DNA of 64,000 nucleotides from Sphingomonas yantingensis (GCF_014199325.1 NZ_JACIJJ010000004.1:310001-374000); one strand, 5' to 3'. Positions 44,738-54,040 are shown, counted from the stretch's first letter. Notes: generated by a model from the sequence alone, not told the origin. Made by a program: numbers and translations.

Positions 44738-45985
44738 ATGAGCGCGAACGAGGGGGCCGTACGGGCGGCCGAGGGGACCAAACGCTTTCAGGCCAAGCGC
44801 GACGCGATCCTCGCGGCGGCGGCAGAGGCGATCAACGAGCAATCGGCAAAGGGCATGACCTTTGCCGACGTGGCGCGGCGTGTCGGGCTCAATACCACCA
44901 GCGTCACCTATTACTTCAAGCGCAAAGAGGATCTGGCCGCCGCGACGTTCGAGCAGACGATCGATACGCTGCTCGCGACGCTCGACGACGCGCTGGAACA
45001 GGCGACGCCGCAGGACCGGGTGGCACGGTTTGTCGCGCTCACCTTCGCCCGGCTGGCGCGGGTGCGCGAGGGGACGGATTCCTCGGTCGCCGTGCTGTCC
45101 GACCTTCGCGCGATGGACGAGCCCGCCAAGGGCGCGCTGCTCGCCCGCTGGCGCGAGGTGTTTCGGCGGACGCGGCAATTGTTCGGACCGATGACGACGC
45201 GGGCGCAGACCGACCTCAACGGCGCGCGCGCGCACGTGCTGCTCGAAAACAGCTTCTGGCTGACCGTCTGGCTCGACCGCTATGACCTGGACCAGTTCCC
45301 GCGGATCGAGGCGCGGCTGATGGAGCTGTTCGCCGGCGGGCTGGCCGGGCCGAACGCGCGCTGGTCGCCGCAATTGCTCGACCTCACCCACGGAGCGCCG
45401 CGGACGAGCCGGGAGAATTTCCTGCTCGCCGCCACGCGCCTCATCAACGAGCTCGGCTATCGCGGCGCATCGGTGCAGCGGATCGCGAGCGAGCTCAACG
45501 TCACCAAGGGCAGCTTCTACCACCATCTCGACGCCAAGGACGATCTGGTCGCGCAATGCTATGCGCGCAGTTTCGAGACGATTACCGGCGCGCAGCGAGA
45601 GGGCGATGCGGCGGGCGGCAGCCACTGGCAGCGGCTGTCGAGCATGATCGCAACGCTGCTCGACATCCAGTTTTCGGAAGCGGGGCCGCTCCTGCGCACC
45701 ACCGCGCTGTCAGGCCTTCCGGTCGAGACGCGGCAGGGGATGATCGATCGGTCGAACCGAATCGCCCGTCGCTTTGCCGGCACGATCAGCGACGGGATTG
45801 CCGAGGGGTCGTGCCGCGCGGTCGACCCGCTGGTGGCGGCACAGGCGCTGATGGCGATCCAGAACGCCGCGTTCGACATGCGTAAATGGGCAAGCACGAT
45901 GCCACGCGAGCGGGCGGTCGCGCTCTACGCCTCGACGCTGATGTTCGGGATGTTCGACGATTCGGTGATCGAGGGGGCACGCTGA
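44738..45985 (+). CDS. Tandem (fused) TetR-family regulator
   Basis: The 415-residue protein contains two TetR units. The first HTH is at about residues 20-66 ([13 protein letters not shown] ... [26 protein letters not shown]), with its own helical domain to about 205. A second HTH is at about 228-275 ([40 protein letters not shown]), with a second ligand-type domain to the end. Most TetR proteins have one unit of about 200 residues. The fusion could bind as an intramolecular pseudo-dimer. The neighbouring genes suggest an acyl-CoA or alcohol-derived ligand. Its stop overlaps the SDR start by one base. Confidence 0.9.
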   Translation: MSANEGAVRAAEGTKRFQAKRDAILAAAAEAINEQSAKGMTFADVARRVGLNTTSVTYYFKRKEDLAAATFEQTIDTLLATLDDALEQATPQDRVARFVALTFARLARVREGTDSSVAVLSDLRAMDEPAKGALLARWREVFRRTRQLFGPMTTRAQTDLNGARAHVLLENSFWLTVWLDRYDLDQFPRIEARLMELFAGGLAGPNARWSPQLLDLTHGAPRTSRENFLLAATRLINELGYRGASVQRIASELNVTKGSFYHHLDAKDDLVAQCYARSFETITGAQREGDAAGGSHWQRLSSMIATLLDIQFSEAGPLLRTTALSGLPVETRQGMIDRSNRIARRFAGTISDGIAEGSCRAVDPLVAAQALMAIQNAAFDMRKWASTMPRERAVALYASTLMFGMFDDSVIEGAR

Positions 45986-46779
45986 TGCGGTTCGAGGGTA
46001 AGTCGGCGATCGTCACGGGCGCGGGCTCCGGCATCGGCCGCGCGACTGCGATCTGGCTGGCAGTGGAAGGGGCGGCGGTGGTCTGCGCTGACCTGTCGGG
46101 TGCCGATGCAACCGCAGCGACGATCCGCGAGGCGGGCGGCCGGGCGATCCACGCGACCGCCGACGCAGGCGACGAAGCGGCGGTGGCCGAGCTGGTCGAG
46201 GCGGCGGTGGCGGCGCATGGCGGGCTCGACGTCTTCCACGCCAATGCCGGGGTGTCGGGCGGGCTGGCGGGTCTGTTCGACCAGAGCGCAGCCGACTGGG
46301 CGGAGATCCTGCGCATCAACCTGATCGGCCCCTTCCTTGCCGTAAAATACGCCGCGCCGCGCATGGCTGAGCGCGGGGGCGGATCGATCGTGCTGACCGC
46401 CAGTGTCGCGGGGCTTCGTTCGGGCGCGGGCGGGGCGGCTTACTCCGCGTCGAAGGCGGGCGTCATCAACCTGGCGCAGACCGCGGCGCAGCAGCTCACC
46501 GGCTCGGGCGTCCGGGTGAACGCGGTCTGTCCCGGTCTGATCGAAACCGGCATGACCCAGATGATTTTCGACCGCGCGCGCGAAAAGGGTGTGGAGGACA
46601 GGATCGGCGCGCTCAATCCGCTGAAACGCCACGGCGCGCCTGAGGAGATCGCCGCCGCCGTCCTGTTCCTCGCCAGCGACGCGGCCAGCTATGTCAACGG
46701 TCAGGCGATCGTCGTCGACGGCGGCCTCTCGTCCAGCCACCCGATGACCGTCCAGCGATATGGCCGCGTCGCTGCCTGA
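45985..46779 (+). CDS. Short-chain dehydrogenase/reductase
   Basis: The 264-residue classical SDR has the cofactor motif [10 protein letters not shown] (about residues 12-21), HANAG, the catalytic Ser in LTASVAG, and YxxxK in YSASKAG (about 155), ending with the GQAIVVDGG segment. An Asp in CADLSG after strand 2 points to NAD(H). It starts in TGATG with the regulator stop. With the divergent acyl-CoA and alcohol dehydrogenases it may oxidise a hydroxyacyl or alcohol intermediate; the substrate is not known. Confidence 0.92.
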   Translation: MRFEGKSAIVTGAGSGIGRATAIWLAVEGAAVVCADLSGADATAATIREAGGRAIHATADAGDEAAVAELVEAAVAAHGGLDVFHANAGVSGGLAGLFDQSAADWAEILRINLIGPFLAVKYAAPRMAERGGGSIVLTASVAGLRSGAGGAAYSASKAGVINLAQTAAQQLTGSGVRVNAVCPGLIETGMTQMIFDRAREKGVEDRIGALNPLKRHGAPEEIAAAVLFLASDAASYVNGQAIVVDGGLSSSHPMTVQRYGRVAA

Positions 46780-46897
46780 TCAAGCAACGCTTGCCGTCCG
46801 ACAAGCCGAAAGCCCTTCCATTCGCGGGCGGACCTTCTAAAGCGGCCGTCGTTTTCTTGTCCCCATGCGGGGCGTTTACGACAGGAAGTTGCGGACC

Positions 46898-47923
46898 ATG
46901 GGTTATCGGATCGTCGTCGCGGGTGCCACGGGCAATGTCGGGCGCGAGATGCTCAACATCCTCGCCGAGCGCGAGTTTCCGGCCGACGAGATCGCGGTGC
47001 TCGCCAGCAGCCGCTCGGTCGGCGAGGAGGCCGAATATGGCGAGACCGGCCGCCGTCTGAAGATCCAGAATATCGAGCATTTCGATCCCAACGGTTGGGA
47101 CATGGCGCTCTTCGCGATCGGCAGCGACGCGACCAAGATCCATGCGCCCCGGTTCGCGGCGGCGGGCTGCGTCGTGATCGACAATTCATCGCTTTATCGC
47201 ATGGATCCCGACGTGCCGCTGATCGTGCCCGAGGTGAACCCCGACGCGATCGATGGCTATACGGCCAAGAACATCATCGCCAACCCGAACTGCTCGACTG
47301 CGCAGATGGTCGTGGCGCTGAAGCCGCTGCACGATGCCGCCGGCATCAAGCGTGTCGTCGTTGCAACCTATCAGTCGGTGTCGGGCGCGGGCAAGGCGGG
47401 GATGGACGAGCTGTTCGAGCAGAGCCGCAACATCTTCGTCGGCGATCAGGCGGAGCCCAAGAAGTTCACCAAGCAGATCGCCTTCAACGTCATCCCACAC
47501 ATCGACAGCTTCCTCGACGACGGGTCGACCAAGGAAGAGTGGAAGATGGTGGTCGAGACCAAGAAGATCCTCGACACCAAGATCAAGGTCGTCGCCACCT
47601 GTGTCCGCGTGCCGGTGTTCGTCGGCCATTCCGAAGCGATCAACATCGAGTTCGAGCGCGAGCTGTCGGCCGAGGATGCGCAGACGATCCTGCGCGAGGC
47701 GCCGGGCGTGATGCTCGTCGACAAGCGCGAGGACGGCGGATACGTCACGCCCGTAGAATGCGTCGGCGACTTCGCCACCTTCGTCAGCCGGGTGCGCGAG
47801 GATTCGACGGTCGAGAACGGCCTGTCGCTGTGGTGCGTCAGCGACAATCTGCGCAAGGGGGCGGCGCTGAATGCAGTGCAGATCGCCGAGCTCCTGGGCC
47901 GTCGCCACCTCAAAAAGGGTTGA
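46898..47923 (+). CDS. asd: Aspartate-semialdehyde dehydrogenase
   Basis: The 341-residue enzyme makes aspartate semialdehyde for lysine/DAP, threonine and methionine synthesis. It has YRIVVAGATGNVGREML, ASSRSVGEE, the active Cys in IIANPNCSTAQMV (about residue 135), QSVSGAGKAGM, and the His in VFVGHSEAI. I chose ATG 46898 from the conserved N-terminus; AGGAA lies 12 bases upstream, slightly far. Confidence 0.95.
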   Translation: MGYRIVVAGATGNVGREMLNILAEREFPADEIAVLASSRSVGEEAEYGETGRRLKIQNIEHFDPNGWDMALFAIGSDATKIHAPRFAAAGCVVIDNSSLYRMDPDVPLIVPEVNPDAIDGYTAKNIIANPNCSTAQMVVALKPLHDAAGIKRVVVATYQSVSGAGKAGMDELFEQSRNIFVGDQAEPKKFTKQIAFNVIPHIDSFLDDGSTKEEWKMVVETKKILDTKIKVVATCVRVPVFVGHSEAINIEFERELSAEDAQTILREAPGVMLVDKREDGGYVTPVECVGDFATFVSRVREDSTVENGLSLWCVSDNLRKGAALNAVQIAELLGRRHLKKG

Positions 47924-47953
47924 GCGCAGCGGCCCTCGCGCTAGTCAGGCGCG

Positions 47954-48724
47954 ATGACCGATCAATCGACGCTCCACCACCTGACCGCGGCCGACGGCAC
48001 GCGCCTTGCCTGGCACGAACTGGGCGAGGGGCGGCCGATCGTCCTGATACACGGCTACATGTCCGATGCGTTCACCAACTGGATGCGTTGGGGCCATGCG
48101 GGCAAGGTCGCGGCGCAGGGTTACCGCGTCATCATGCCCGACCTGCGCGCGCACGGGCAAAGCGACCGCCCGCACGATGCCGCCGCCTACCGCCCCGACG
48201 TTCTGGCCGAGGATGCAGAAGCGTTGATCGCGCAGCTCGACCTTACCGACTATGACCTTGGCGGCTATTCGCTGGGCGCGCGCACGACGATGCGGGTGCT
48301 CGACCGGGCGATCGCGCCCGCGCCGCGGCGGGTGATCTTCGTCGGCATGGGGCTGGAGGGCCTCACCGACACGAACCGCCGTAGCGGCCGTTTCCGCGGC
48401 ATCCTCGACAATCTCGGCACGTTCGAGCGCGGGTCGCCCAAATGGATGGTCGAGGCGTTCCTGAAGACGACGAAGGGCGATCCGGTGGCGCTACGCCACA
48501 TCCTCGACACGTTCGTCGATACGCCGATCGAGCGGGTGCGCGCGATCACGCAGCCGACCTTGGTGCTGGCGGGCGAGGAGGACGACGACAATGGCTCGCA
48601 TCGCGAGCTCGCGGCGGCGATCCCGGGCGCGGCGCTGGCGGAGGTGCCGGGCGGACATATGAGCGCGGTGACGAAGCCGGAACTGGGCGACGCACTGGCC
48701 GACTGGCTCGACCCGGCCCACTGA
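47954..48724 (+). CDS. Alpha/beta hydrolase
   Basis: The 256-residue hydrolase has the oxyanion motif VLIHGYMSDAFTNW, the DLRAHGQSDRP turn, the nucleophile elbow GYSLGAR (Ser at about residue 101), an acidic residue in LAGEEDDDNG, and a C-terminal His in VPGGHMSAV. It follows asd by 30 bp on the same strand. Substrate unknown. Confidence 0.87.
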   Translation: MTDQSTLHHLTAADGTRLAWHELGEGRPIVLIHGYMSDAFTNWMRWGHAGKVAAQGYRVIMPDLRAHGQSDRPHDAAAYRPDVLAEDAEALIAQLDLTDYDLGGYSLGARTTMRVLDRAIAPAPRRVIFVGMGLEGLTDTNRRSGRFRGILDNLGTFERGSPKWMVEAFLKTTKGDPVALRHILDTFVDTPIERVRAITQPTLVLAGEEDDDNGSHRELAAAIPGAALAEVPGGHMSAVTKPELGDALADWLDPAH

Positions 48725-48729
48725 GTCGA

Positions 48730-48843
48730 TCAGTCGGCCGGCGGCGGATTTCGCTTCAGCGTCCCGTCGCCCAGCCGCGTCGGGCGCAGCAGCAGCCACA
48801 CGGTCGCCGCCACCCCGATCGCGCCGAGCGCTCGCGGGCTCAC
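48730..48843 (-). CDS. 37-residue membrane peptide overlapping the end of amn
   Basis: A GTG start lies in a GTGA overlap with the amn stop. The peptide has one hydrophobic stretch (ALGAIGVAATVWLLLRP, residues about 5-21) and a basic, proline-rich end (LKRNPPPAD). The overlap with amn and the membrane-helix composition support it as a real small gene, but length and high GC make chance possible. No function known. Confidence 0.4.
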   Translation of the reverse strand: MSPRALGAIGVAATVWLLLRPTRLGDGTLKRNPPPAD

Positions 48844-50273
48844 CGGAACGGTGGCTCGTTGAACGCGCGCAGCTTGCGGCTATGCAACTTGGCGCCCTCG
48901 CGGCGGAGTTCCTCGACCGTCTCGATGCCGATCCGCATATGCTCGCTGATCGCGCGCTCGTAGAAGCGGTTGGCCTGACCCGGCAGCTTGAGTTCGCCGT
49001 GCAGCGGCTTGTCGGAGACGCACAGCAGCGTGCCGTAGGGAACGCGGAAGCGGTATCCCTGCGCGGCGATCGTCGCCGATTCCATGTCGATCCCGACCGC
49101 GCGGCTGAGCGAGAACCGCAGCGCCGAGGCGGAGAAGCGCAGCTCCCAGTTGCGATCGTCCGTGGTGACGATCGTCCCGGTACGCAGCCGCCGCTTGAGC
49201 TCGTCGCCGGACTGCCCGGAGATCGTCTGTGCCGCGCGGGCGAGGGCCTGCTGCACCTCTGCGATGGCGGGCACGGGGATGGCCGGCGGCAACACCTCGT
49301 CCAGCACATGGTCGTCGCGCAGATAGGCGTGGGCGAGCACATAGTCGCCGATCCGCTGGCTGGGGCGCAGGCCGCCGCAATGGCCGATCATCAGCCAAGC
49401 CTCGGGCCGGGTGACGGCGAGGTGGTCGGTGATCGTCTTGGCGTTCGACGGGCCGACGCCGATGTTGACCAGCGTGATGCCGCTGCGATCGGGCGCGATC
49501 AGGTGATAGGCGGGCATCTGGTGCCGGCGCCACGCGCTGTCGGCGACATGATCGGTCGGATCGGCGCCCGGCTCCAGATACAGCCCACCCGCGCCCGACA
49601 GCGCGGTATACTGACCCTTGCCGAGCTGCTCGGTGCCCCAACGCACGAACTCGTCGACATAGCGGTGATAGTTGGTGAATAGCACATACTTCTGCACATG
49701 CTCGGTCGGCGTGCCGGTATAGTGGCGCAGCCGCGCGAGGCTGAAATCGGTGCGGAGGCCATCGAACAGCGCCAGCGGGCGCGTGCCGTCCAGGCTGACC
49801 CACAGACCGTCGGCAATCTCGTCGCCGATATGCGCGAGCTCGGTCGCGGGGAAGAAGCGGGCGAGTTCCGAGGCCGAAACCTCGTCCAGTTGCAGTGCAT
49901 GGCCGGGATCGAGGACATAGGGGAAGGGGATTTCCTGCCGCCCCGGCACCGCCTCGACTTCGACGTCGTAATCTTCGATCAGGAGCGTCAGCTGTTCAGT
50001 CAGATAGTCGCCGTACATCGCCGGCTTGGTTACGCTGATGCGATAGTCGCCCGCGGTGACGAGTCGGCCGAACGAGCGCGTCGGCGCGGGACGGTCGGGG
50101 CCGCCGGTATAGCGGACGCGAATCTCGGGATAAGCGAAACTGCCGTCCTTGCGCATTTCGGGCGCGGGGGCTTCGCCGGTGGATAGATAGGTCTCGAGCG
50201 CCGCCTGAAGGCGCGAGACGGAGGCGGTGTAGAGCCGATCGAGTTCGGCGACGATTGATTCTGCCTTTGTCAT
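48840..50273 (-). CDS. amn: AMP nucleosidase
   Basis: The 477-residue enzyme splits AMP to adenine and ribose-5-phosphate and so regulates the adenylate pool. The N-terminal AMP-nucleosidase domain (about 10-170, with VRYTGGPDRPAPTRSFGRLV) and a C-terminal nucleoside-phosphorylase-like domain (ITLVNIGVGPSNAKTITDHL, MIGHCGGLRPSQRIGDYVLA, GIDMESATIAAQGYRF) are both intact. Length is typical. Confidence 0.95.
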   Translation of the reverse strand: MTKAESIVAELDRLYTASVSRLQAALETYLSTGEAPAPEMRKDGSFAYPEIRVRYTGGPDRPAPTRSFGRLVTAGDYRISVTKPAMYGDYLTEQLTLLIEDYDVEVEAVPGRQEIPFPYVLDPGHALQLDEVSASELARFFPATELAHIGDEIADGLWVSLDGTRPLALFDGLRTDFSLARLRHYTGTPTEHVQKYVLFTNYHRYVDEFVRWGTEQLGKGQYTALSGAGGLYLEPGADPTDHVADSAWRRHQMPAYHLIAPDRSGITLVNIGVGPSNAKTITDHLAVTRPEAWLMIGHCGGLRPSQRIGDYVLAHAYLRDDHVLDEVLPPAIPVPAIAEVQQALARAAQTISGQSGDELKRRLRTGTIVTTDDRNWELRFSASALRFSLSRAVGIDMESATIAAQGYRFRVPYGTLLCVSDKPLHGELKLPGQANRFYERAISEHMRIGIETVEELRREGAKLHSRKLRAFNEPPFR

Positions 50274-50364
50274 CTTGGACGGCTAATTCGCCGCGATGAC
50301 GCTGGCAAGACGGGGCCGTGACGATTCCGCGGCGGTACGCTGATCGCACCGCCGCGGGGGATCG

Positions 50365-50817
50365 TCAGTGCTGGGTCGCGCCGTTGGGCTTGGCGACGGG
50401 CTTCTTCGCGGCAGGTTTGCGCGCCGGCGCCTTGGTCGTCGCGGGCTTCTTGGCGGCAGCCGCCTTTGCGGTCGCCGGCTTCGGCGGAGTCGCGGCCTTC
50501 TTCACCGTGGGCTTGCGCTTGGGCGCGGGCTTGGCTTCCTTGCGCTTCTCGACCAGCTTGGTGGCGCCGAACGCAGCGCCGGCGATGGCGGCGGCGGTGC
50601 CCACCGCGATCGCGGCGGCGGCGACGGGGTGGCGCTTGGCCGTGTCGACCGTCGTCTCGGTCACTTCGTCCACGCGCTTCGCCGCCTTCTTGGCAACGAT
50701 GCGGCTCTTGTCGGCGGCGGTGGTCGCCGCCTTCTTGACGGTGGCGCTTGCCTTTGCGGCCTTGGTCTTGGTCGCTTCGGCCGCGTCGTGCGCGGCCTTG
50801 GTCACGTCGGTGGTCAT
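50365..50817 (-). CDS. Histone H1-like Ala/Lys/Pro-rich protein with a central hydrophobic segment
   Basis: The 150-residue basic protein has an N-terminal amphipathic helix rich in Ala, Lys and Thr (THKAAHD-type repeats, about residues 5-60), a hydrophobic Ala/Gly stretch (HPVAAAAIAVGTAAAIAGAA, about 63-82), and a C-terminal tail of (K/P/A) repeats (PKRKPTVKKAATPPKPATA) like eukaryotic H1 tails or phasin PhaF. The N-terminal half with its glycine/alanine helix recalls the ElaB/DUF883 type. It may bind DNA at the membrane or coat granules. The function is not known. Confidence 0.75.
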   Translation of the reverse strand: MTTDVTKAAHDAAEATKTKAAKASATVKKAATTAADKSRIVAKKAAKRVDEVTETTVDTAKRHPVAAAAIAVGTAAAIAGAAFGATKLVEKRKEAKPAPKRKPTVKKAATPPKPATAKAAAAKKPATTKAPARKPAAKKPVAKPNGATQH

Positions 50818-50869
50818 CGCGAAATCTCCTTTCGGACCAGCAACATTCCAAGGCCGTCACGGTTCCGGT

Positions 50870-51349
50870 TCAGAGCTTTTCGAGGAGATGGTCGGCCGAG
50901 CTGACGCTGAATTCGCCGGGCTGTTCGACATGGATCTGTTCGACGACGCCGTCGTTGACGATCATCGCATAACGCTGGCTGCGCATGCCCATCCCGTAAG
51001 CGCTGCCGTCCATCTCCAGCCCAGCCGCCTTCGCGAACTCGCCGTTGCCGTCGGCGAGCATCGTCACCGCATCGGCATTGTTCGCCTTGCCCCACGCGCC
51101 CATCACGAACGCATCGTTGACGGAGGTGCAGGCGATCTCGTCGATGCCCTTTTCCTTGAGCTCGTTCGCGCGCTCGATGAATCCGGGCAGGTGCCGCGCC
51201 GAGCAGGTCGGCGTGAACGCGCCGGGCACCGCGAACACCGCGACGCGGCGGCCCTTGAAGAAATCGGCGGCGCCGATCTGCTCTGGGCCTTCGGCGCCGG
51301 CCTTGACCAGTTTTGCGTCGGGAATGCGGTCGCCTGCCTTGATCGTCAT
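50870..51349 (-). CDS. Peroxiredoxin (Prx5 type)
   Basis: The 159-residue thiol peroxidase has the peroxidatic Cys in PGAFTPTCSARHLPGF (about residue 49), with Pro and Thr of the PxxxTxxC motif, and an Arg in GMRSQRYAMIV. No obvious resolving Cys is present, as in the atypical or one-Cys Prx5 proteins that rely on glutaredoxin. AGGAG stands before ATG 51349. It is divergent from yqgE. Confidence 0.93.
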   Translation of the reverse strand: MTIKAGDRIPDAKLVKAGAEGPEQIGAADFFKGRRVAVFAVPGAFTPTCSARHLPGFIERANELKEKGIDEIACTSVNDAFVMGAWGKANNADAVTMLADGNGEFAKAAGLEMDGSAYGMGMRSQRYAMIVNDGVVEQIHVEQPGEFSVSSADHLLEKL

Positions 51350-51451
51350 GCCATGCTCCTGTTGGACTGGACGCCAGCTTGGCGCGGCCCACGCCTTTTT
51401 CAAGCGATGGCGGATCGCATTCGCCGCTCTTATTGTTCTTCGGCGATGGTT

Positions 51452-52018
51452 ATGTCCGTTTCCGCCAGCCCGTTCCTGACCGGCCAGTTCCTGCTGGCGA
51501 TGCCGGGGATCGGCGATCCGCGCTTCGAGCAGGCGGTGATCGCGATGTGCGTGCACGATGCCGACGGTGCGCTCGGCATCGGCATCGGTGCGCTGGTCGA
51601 GGGACTGACGTTCCACGACGTCCTCGAACAGCTCGACATCCCCACCGACGGCGTGCCCGCGGTGCCGGTGCATTTCGGTGGGCCGGTCGAGCCGCGTCGC
51701 GGCTTCGTCGTCCATAGCGCCGACTGGAGCGGCCAGGACACCGTCGATGTCGCGGGCCGCTGGGCGCTATCGAGCACCGTCGACGTACTGCGTGCGATCG
51801 CCGAGGGGCGGGGGCCGTCGCGCTGGATCGTCGCCTTGGGCTATGCCGGCTGGAGTGCGGGGCAGCTCGACGAGGAGATGACGCGCCACGGCTGGTTCAA
51901 CGTCGACGGGGACGAGGCCTTGTTGTTCGATGCCGACGTCAATGCGCGCTGGCTGACCGGTTTCGCGAGCGTGGGCATCGACCCGCTGCTCCTTTCGACC
52001 AGCGCGGGCAACGCCTGA
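51452..52018 (+). CDS. YqgE/AlgH family protein
   Basis: The 188-residue protein matches UPF0301: LTGQFLLAMPGIGDPRFEQAV, ALGIGIGALVEGLTFHDVLEQL, VPVHFGGPVEPRRGFVVHS, and LGYAGWSAGQLDEEMTRHGWF. The biochemical role is unsettled; AlgH affects alginate gene expression in Pseudomonas. ATG 51452 was chosen over the ATG two codons earlier; neither has a clear ribosome site. Confidence 0.9.
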   Translation: MSVSASPFLTGQFLLAMPGIGDPRFEQAVIAMCVHDADGALGIGIGALVEGLTFHDVLEQLDIPTDGVPAVPVHFGGPVEPRRGFVVHSADWSGQDTVDVAGRWALSSTVDVLRAIAEGRGPSRWIVALGYAGWSAGQLDEEMTRHGWFNVDGDEALLFDADVNARWLTGFASVGIDPLLLSTSAGNA

Positions 52019-52044
52019 CAGTCCCAGCGGCTGGCGATCACACT

Positions 52045-52058
52045 TAAAGATATCTTTA
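52045..52058. promoter_or_regulatory. Perfect 14-bp palindrome upstream of ahcY
   Basis: TAAAGATATCTTTA is a perfect palindrome in an AT-rich patch that stands out from the GC-rich surroundings, 65 bp before the ahcY ATG. Such cores resemble operators of ArsR-type regulators of the SAM/SAH cycle described in other proteobacteria; this is recollection, not a database result. No SAH or SAM riboswitch fold is evident in the short leader. Confidence 0.45.
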
Positions 52059-52123
52059 TATCGCGTTTGCGTTTGAGCGATCGGCGCGGTAAGGCGCACG
52101 GCATCCATCCAGACCCAGGAGTA

Positions 52124-53551
52124 ATGCCCGTGGCCACCGCCCCCGTCCTCGCGACGAAGGATTACGTCGTCGCCGATCTGTCGCTCGCCGATTTCGGCCG
52201 CGCCGAGATCAAGATCGCCGAGACCGAGATGCCGGGCCTGATGGCGCTGCGCGAGGAGTTCGGCGCGTCGCAGCCGCTCAAGGGCGCGCGCATCACCGGT
52301 TCGCTCCACATGACGATCCAGACCGCAGTGCTGATCGAGACGCTGACCGCGCTGGGCGCCGACGTTCGCTGGGCGACGTGCAACATCTTCTCGACGCAGG
52401 ACCACGCCGCCGCCGCGATCGCCGCGTCGGGCGTGCCCGTCTTCGCCGTGAAGGGCGAGACGCTGGCCGATTACTGGAACTATGTCGGCGACATCTTCAG
52501 CTGGGACCATGAGGTCGAGGGCCAGACCGCTAACATCATCCTCGACGACGGCGGCGACGCGACGATGTTCGCGCTGTGGGGCGCCAAGCTCGAAGCCGGG
52601 CACACCATGCCCGAGCCCGAGAACGAGGAAGAGGTCGAGATGCAGCGCGCGCTCAAGGCGTTCGTGGCGCGCAAGCCCGGCTACCTGACAGAGACGGTCA
52701 AGAACCTGAAGGGCGTGTCGGAAGAGACGACGACCGGCGTCCACCGCCTGTACGAGATCGCCAAGAAGGGCGAGCTTCCGTTCCCCGCGATCAACGTCAA
52801 CGACAGCGTCACCAAGTCGAAGTTCGACAACCTCTATGGCTGCAAAGAATCGCTGGTCGACGCGATCCGCCGCGCCACCGACGTGATGCTGGCGGGCAAG
52901 GTCGCGGTCGTCGCCGGCTTCGGCGACGTAGGTAAGGGCTCGGCCCAGTCGCTCCGCAACGGCGGCGCGCGCGTGATGGTGACCGAAGTCGATCCCATCT
53001 GCGCGCTCCAGGCCGCGATGGAAGGGTTCGAGGTCGTAACGATGGAGGAAGCGGTGACCCGCGCCGACATCTTCGTCACCGCCACCGGCAACGCCGACGT
53101 CATTACCGCCGATCACATGAAGGCGATGCGCCCCATGTCGATCGTCTGCAACATCGGCCACTTCGACAGCGAGATCCAGATCGCCGCTTTGTCGAACTAC
53201 AAGTGGACCGAAGTGAAGCCGGGCACCGACCTGGTCGAGTTCCCCGACGGCAAGCAGATCATCGTCCTTGCCAAGGGTCGTCTCGTGAACCTCGGCTGCG
53301 CGACCGGCCACCCGTCGTTCGTCATGTCGGCCAGCTTCACCAACCAGACGCTCGCGCAGATCGAGCTCTGGACCGACGGCGACAAGTACGAGAACAAGGT
53401 CTACGTCCTGCCCAAGCACCTCGACGAAAAGGTCGCGGCGCTGCACCTCGAGAAGCTGGGCGTGAAGCTGTCGAAGCTGTCCGACAAGCAGGCCGGCTAT
53501 ATCGGCGTGCCGGTCGAGGGGCCGTTCAAGCCGGACCACTACCGCTATTGA
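52124..53551 (+). CDS. ahcY: Adenosylhomocysteinase
   Basis: The 475-residue NAD-dependent enzyme hydrolyses S-adenosylhomocysteine to adenosine and homocysteine and so keeps methylation going. It has [34 protein letters not shown], the NAD fold [39 protein letters not shown] and the conserved end [10 protein letters not shown]. The insert of about 40 residues typical of proteobacterial forms is present ([18 protein letters not shown] region). AGGAG lies 4 bases before the ATG. Confidence 0.97.
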   Translation: MPVATAPVLATKDYVVADLSLADFGRAEIKIAETEMPGLMALREEFGASQPLKGARITGSLHMTIQTAVLIETLTALGADVRWATCNIFSTQDHAAAAIAASGVPVFAVKGETLADYWNYVGDIFSWDHEVEGQTANIILDDGGDATMFALWGAKLEAGHTMPEPENEEEVEMQRALKAFVARKPGYLTETVKNLKGVSEETTTGVHRLYEIAKKGELPFPAINVNDSVTKSKFDNLYGCKESLVDAIRRATDVMLAGKVAVVAGFGDVGKGSAQSLRNGGARVMVTEVDPICALQAAMEGFEVVTMEEAVTRADIFVTATGNADVITADHMKAMRPMSIVCNIGHFDSEIQIAALSNYKWTEVKPGTDLVEFPDGKQIIVLAKGRLVNLGCATGHPSFVMSASFTNQTLAQIELWTDGDKYENKVYVLPKHLDEKVAALHLEKLGVKLSKLSDKQAGYIGVPVEGPFKPDHYRY

Positions 53552-53587
53552 CGCGAGCGGGCGGGGCTACCCGTCCCCGTTCGAGAG

Positions 53588-53621
53588 GGGCGCGGCTTCC
53601 GCTCGGAGGTCGCGCCCTTTT
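53588..53621 (+). terminator. Rho-independent terminator of ahcY
   Basis: A 7-bp perfect outer stem (GGGCGCG with CGCGCCC, plus weaker inner pairs) is followed by four T residues, 37 bp after the ahcY stop. Confidence 0.8.
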
Positions 53622-53635
53622 CGTTGCGCGCGTGA

Positions 53636-53739
53636 GAGAAGAAGCGGGACCCCGGATCAAGTCCGGGGTGACATGGTTGGGTAGGTGTTGCCCTAGCCAA
53701 AATCGTCATCCCGGGCTTGACCCGGGATCCCGCTTCTTC
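53636..53739. repeat. REP-like palindromic pair on the right-hand side of ahcY (unit A)
   Basis: Arm 1 (53636-53672) reads GAGAAGAAGCGGGACCCCGG ATCAAG TCCGGGGTGAC. Arm 2 (53705-53739) reads GTCATCCCGGG CTTGA CCCGGGATCCCGCTTCTTC. They enclose a 32-base spacer containing TGGTTGGG and CCCTAGCCAAAATC. The ends facing outward are GAAGAAGCGGG. The stop of the GIY-YIG gene is 6 bases from arm 2. Unit B at 54041 has the same structure. Confidence 0.9.
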
Positions 53740-53744
53740 CTTCT

Positions 53745-54035
53745 TCACCCAAGCGTTTCGAACAGGTCCCGCCACTCGCGATTGTCGCGCTCGATCAGCT
53801 CGAACTTCCAATCGCGCTGCCAGCGCTTGATCCGCTTCTCGTGCGCAATGGCGTCAAGCGTCGTTTCAGTACGCTCCGCCCAGACCAACCGGTCGAGGCC
53901 GTAGCGACGACAGAAGTCTGACCCTTCGCCGGCCCGATGTTGCGCGACGCGAGCCGCTACGTCCGCCGTCACCCCGACGTACATCGTGCCGCGGTAGCGA
54001 TCCGCCATGATGTAGACCCAGCCGCCCGTCGCCAT
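53745..54035 (-). CDS. Single-domain GIY-YIG nuclease flanked by REP-like units
   Basis: The 96-residue protein is a bare GIY-YIG domain of the YhbQ/UPF0213 type: WVYIMADRYRGTMYVGVT (the Y..G.MYVG version of GIY-YIG, about residues 6-23), catalytic Arg in ARVAQHRAGEGS, the Lys/Glu helix in AIAHEKRIKRWQRDWKFELI with its Glu, and an aromatic end NREWRDLF. It should nick or cut DNA with Mg2+. Units A and B of the repeat lie immediately on either side and in the same orientation. ATG 54035 fits the domain start; upstream codons in frame belong to the repeat. A role in repeat maintenance or mobility is inference. Confidence 0.9.
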   Translation of the reverse strand: MATGGWVYIMADRYRGTMYVGVTADVAARVAQHRAGEGSDFCRRYGLDRLVWAERTETTLDAIAHEKRIKRWQRDWKFELIERDNREWRDLFETLG

Positions 54036-54040
54036 TGGCG

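Noticed and set aside
52019-52123. SAH or SAM riboswitch before ahcY
   Set aside because: The 105-base leader shows only a short perfect palindrome and no conserved riboswitch core.
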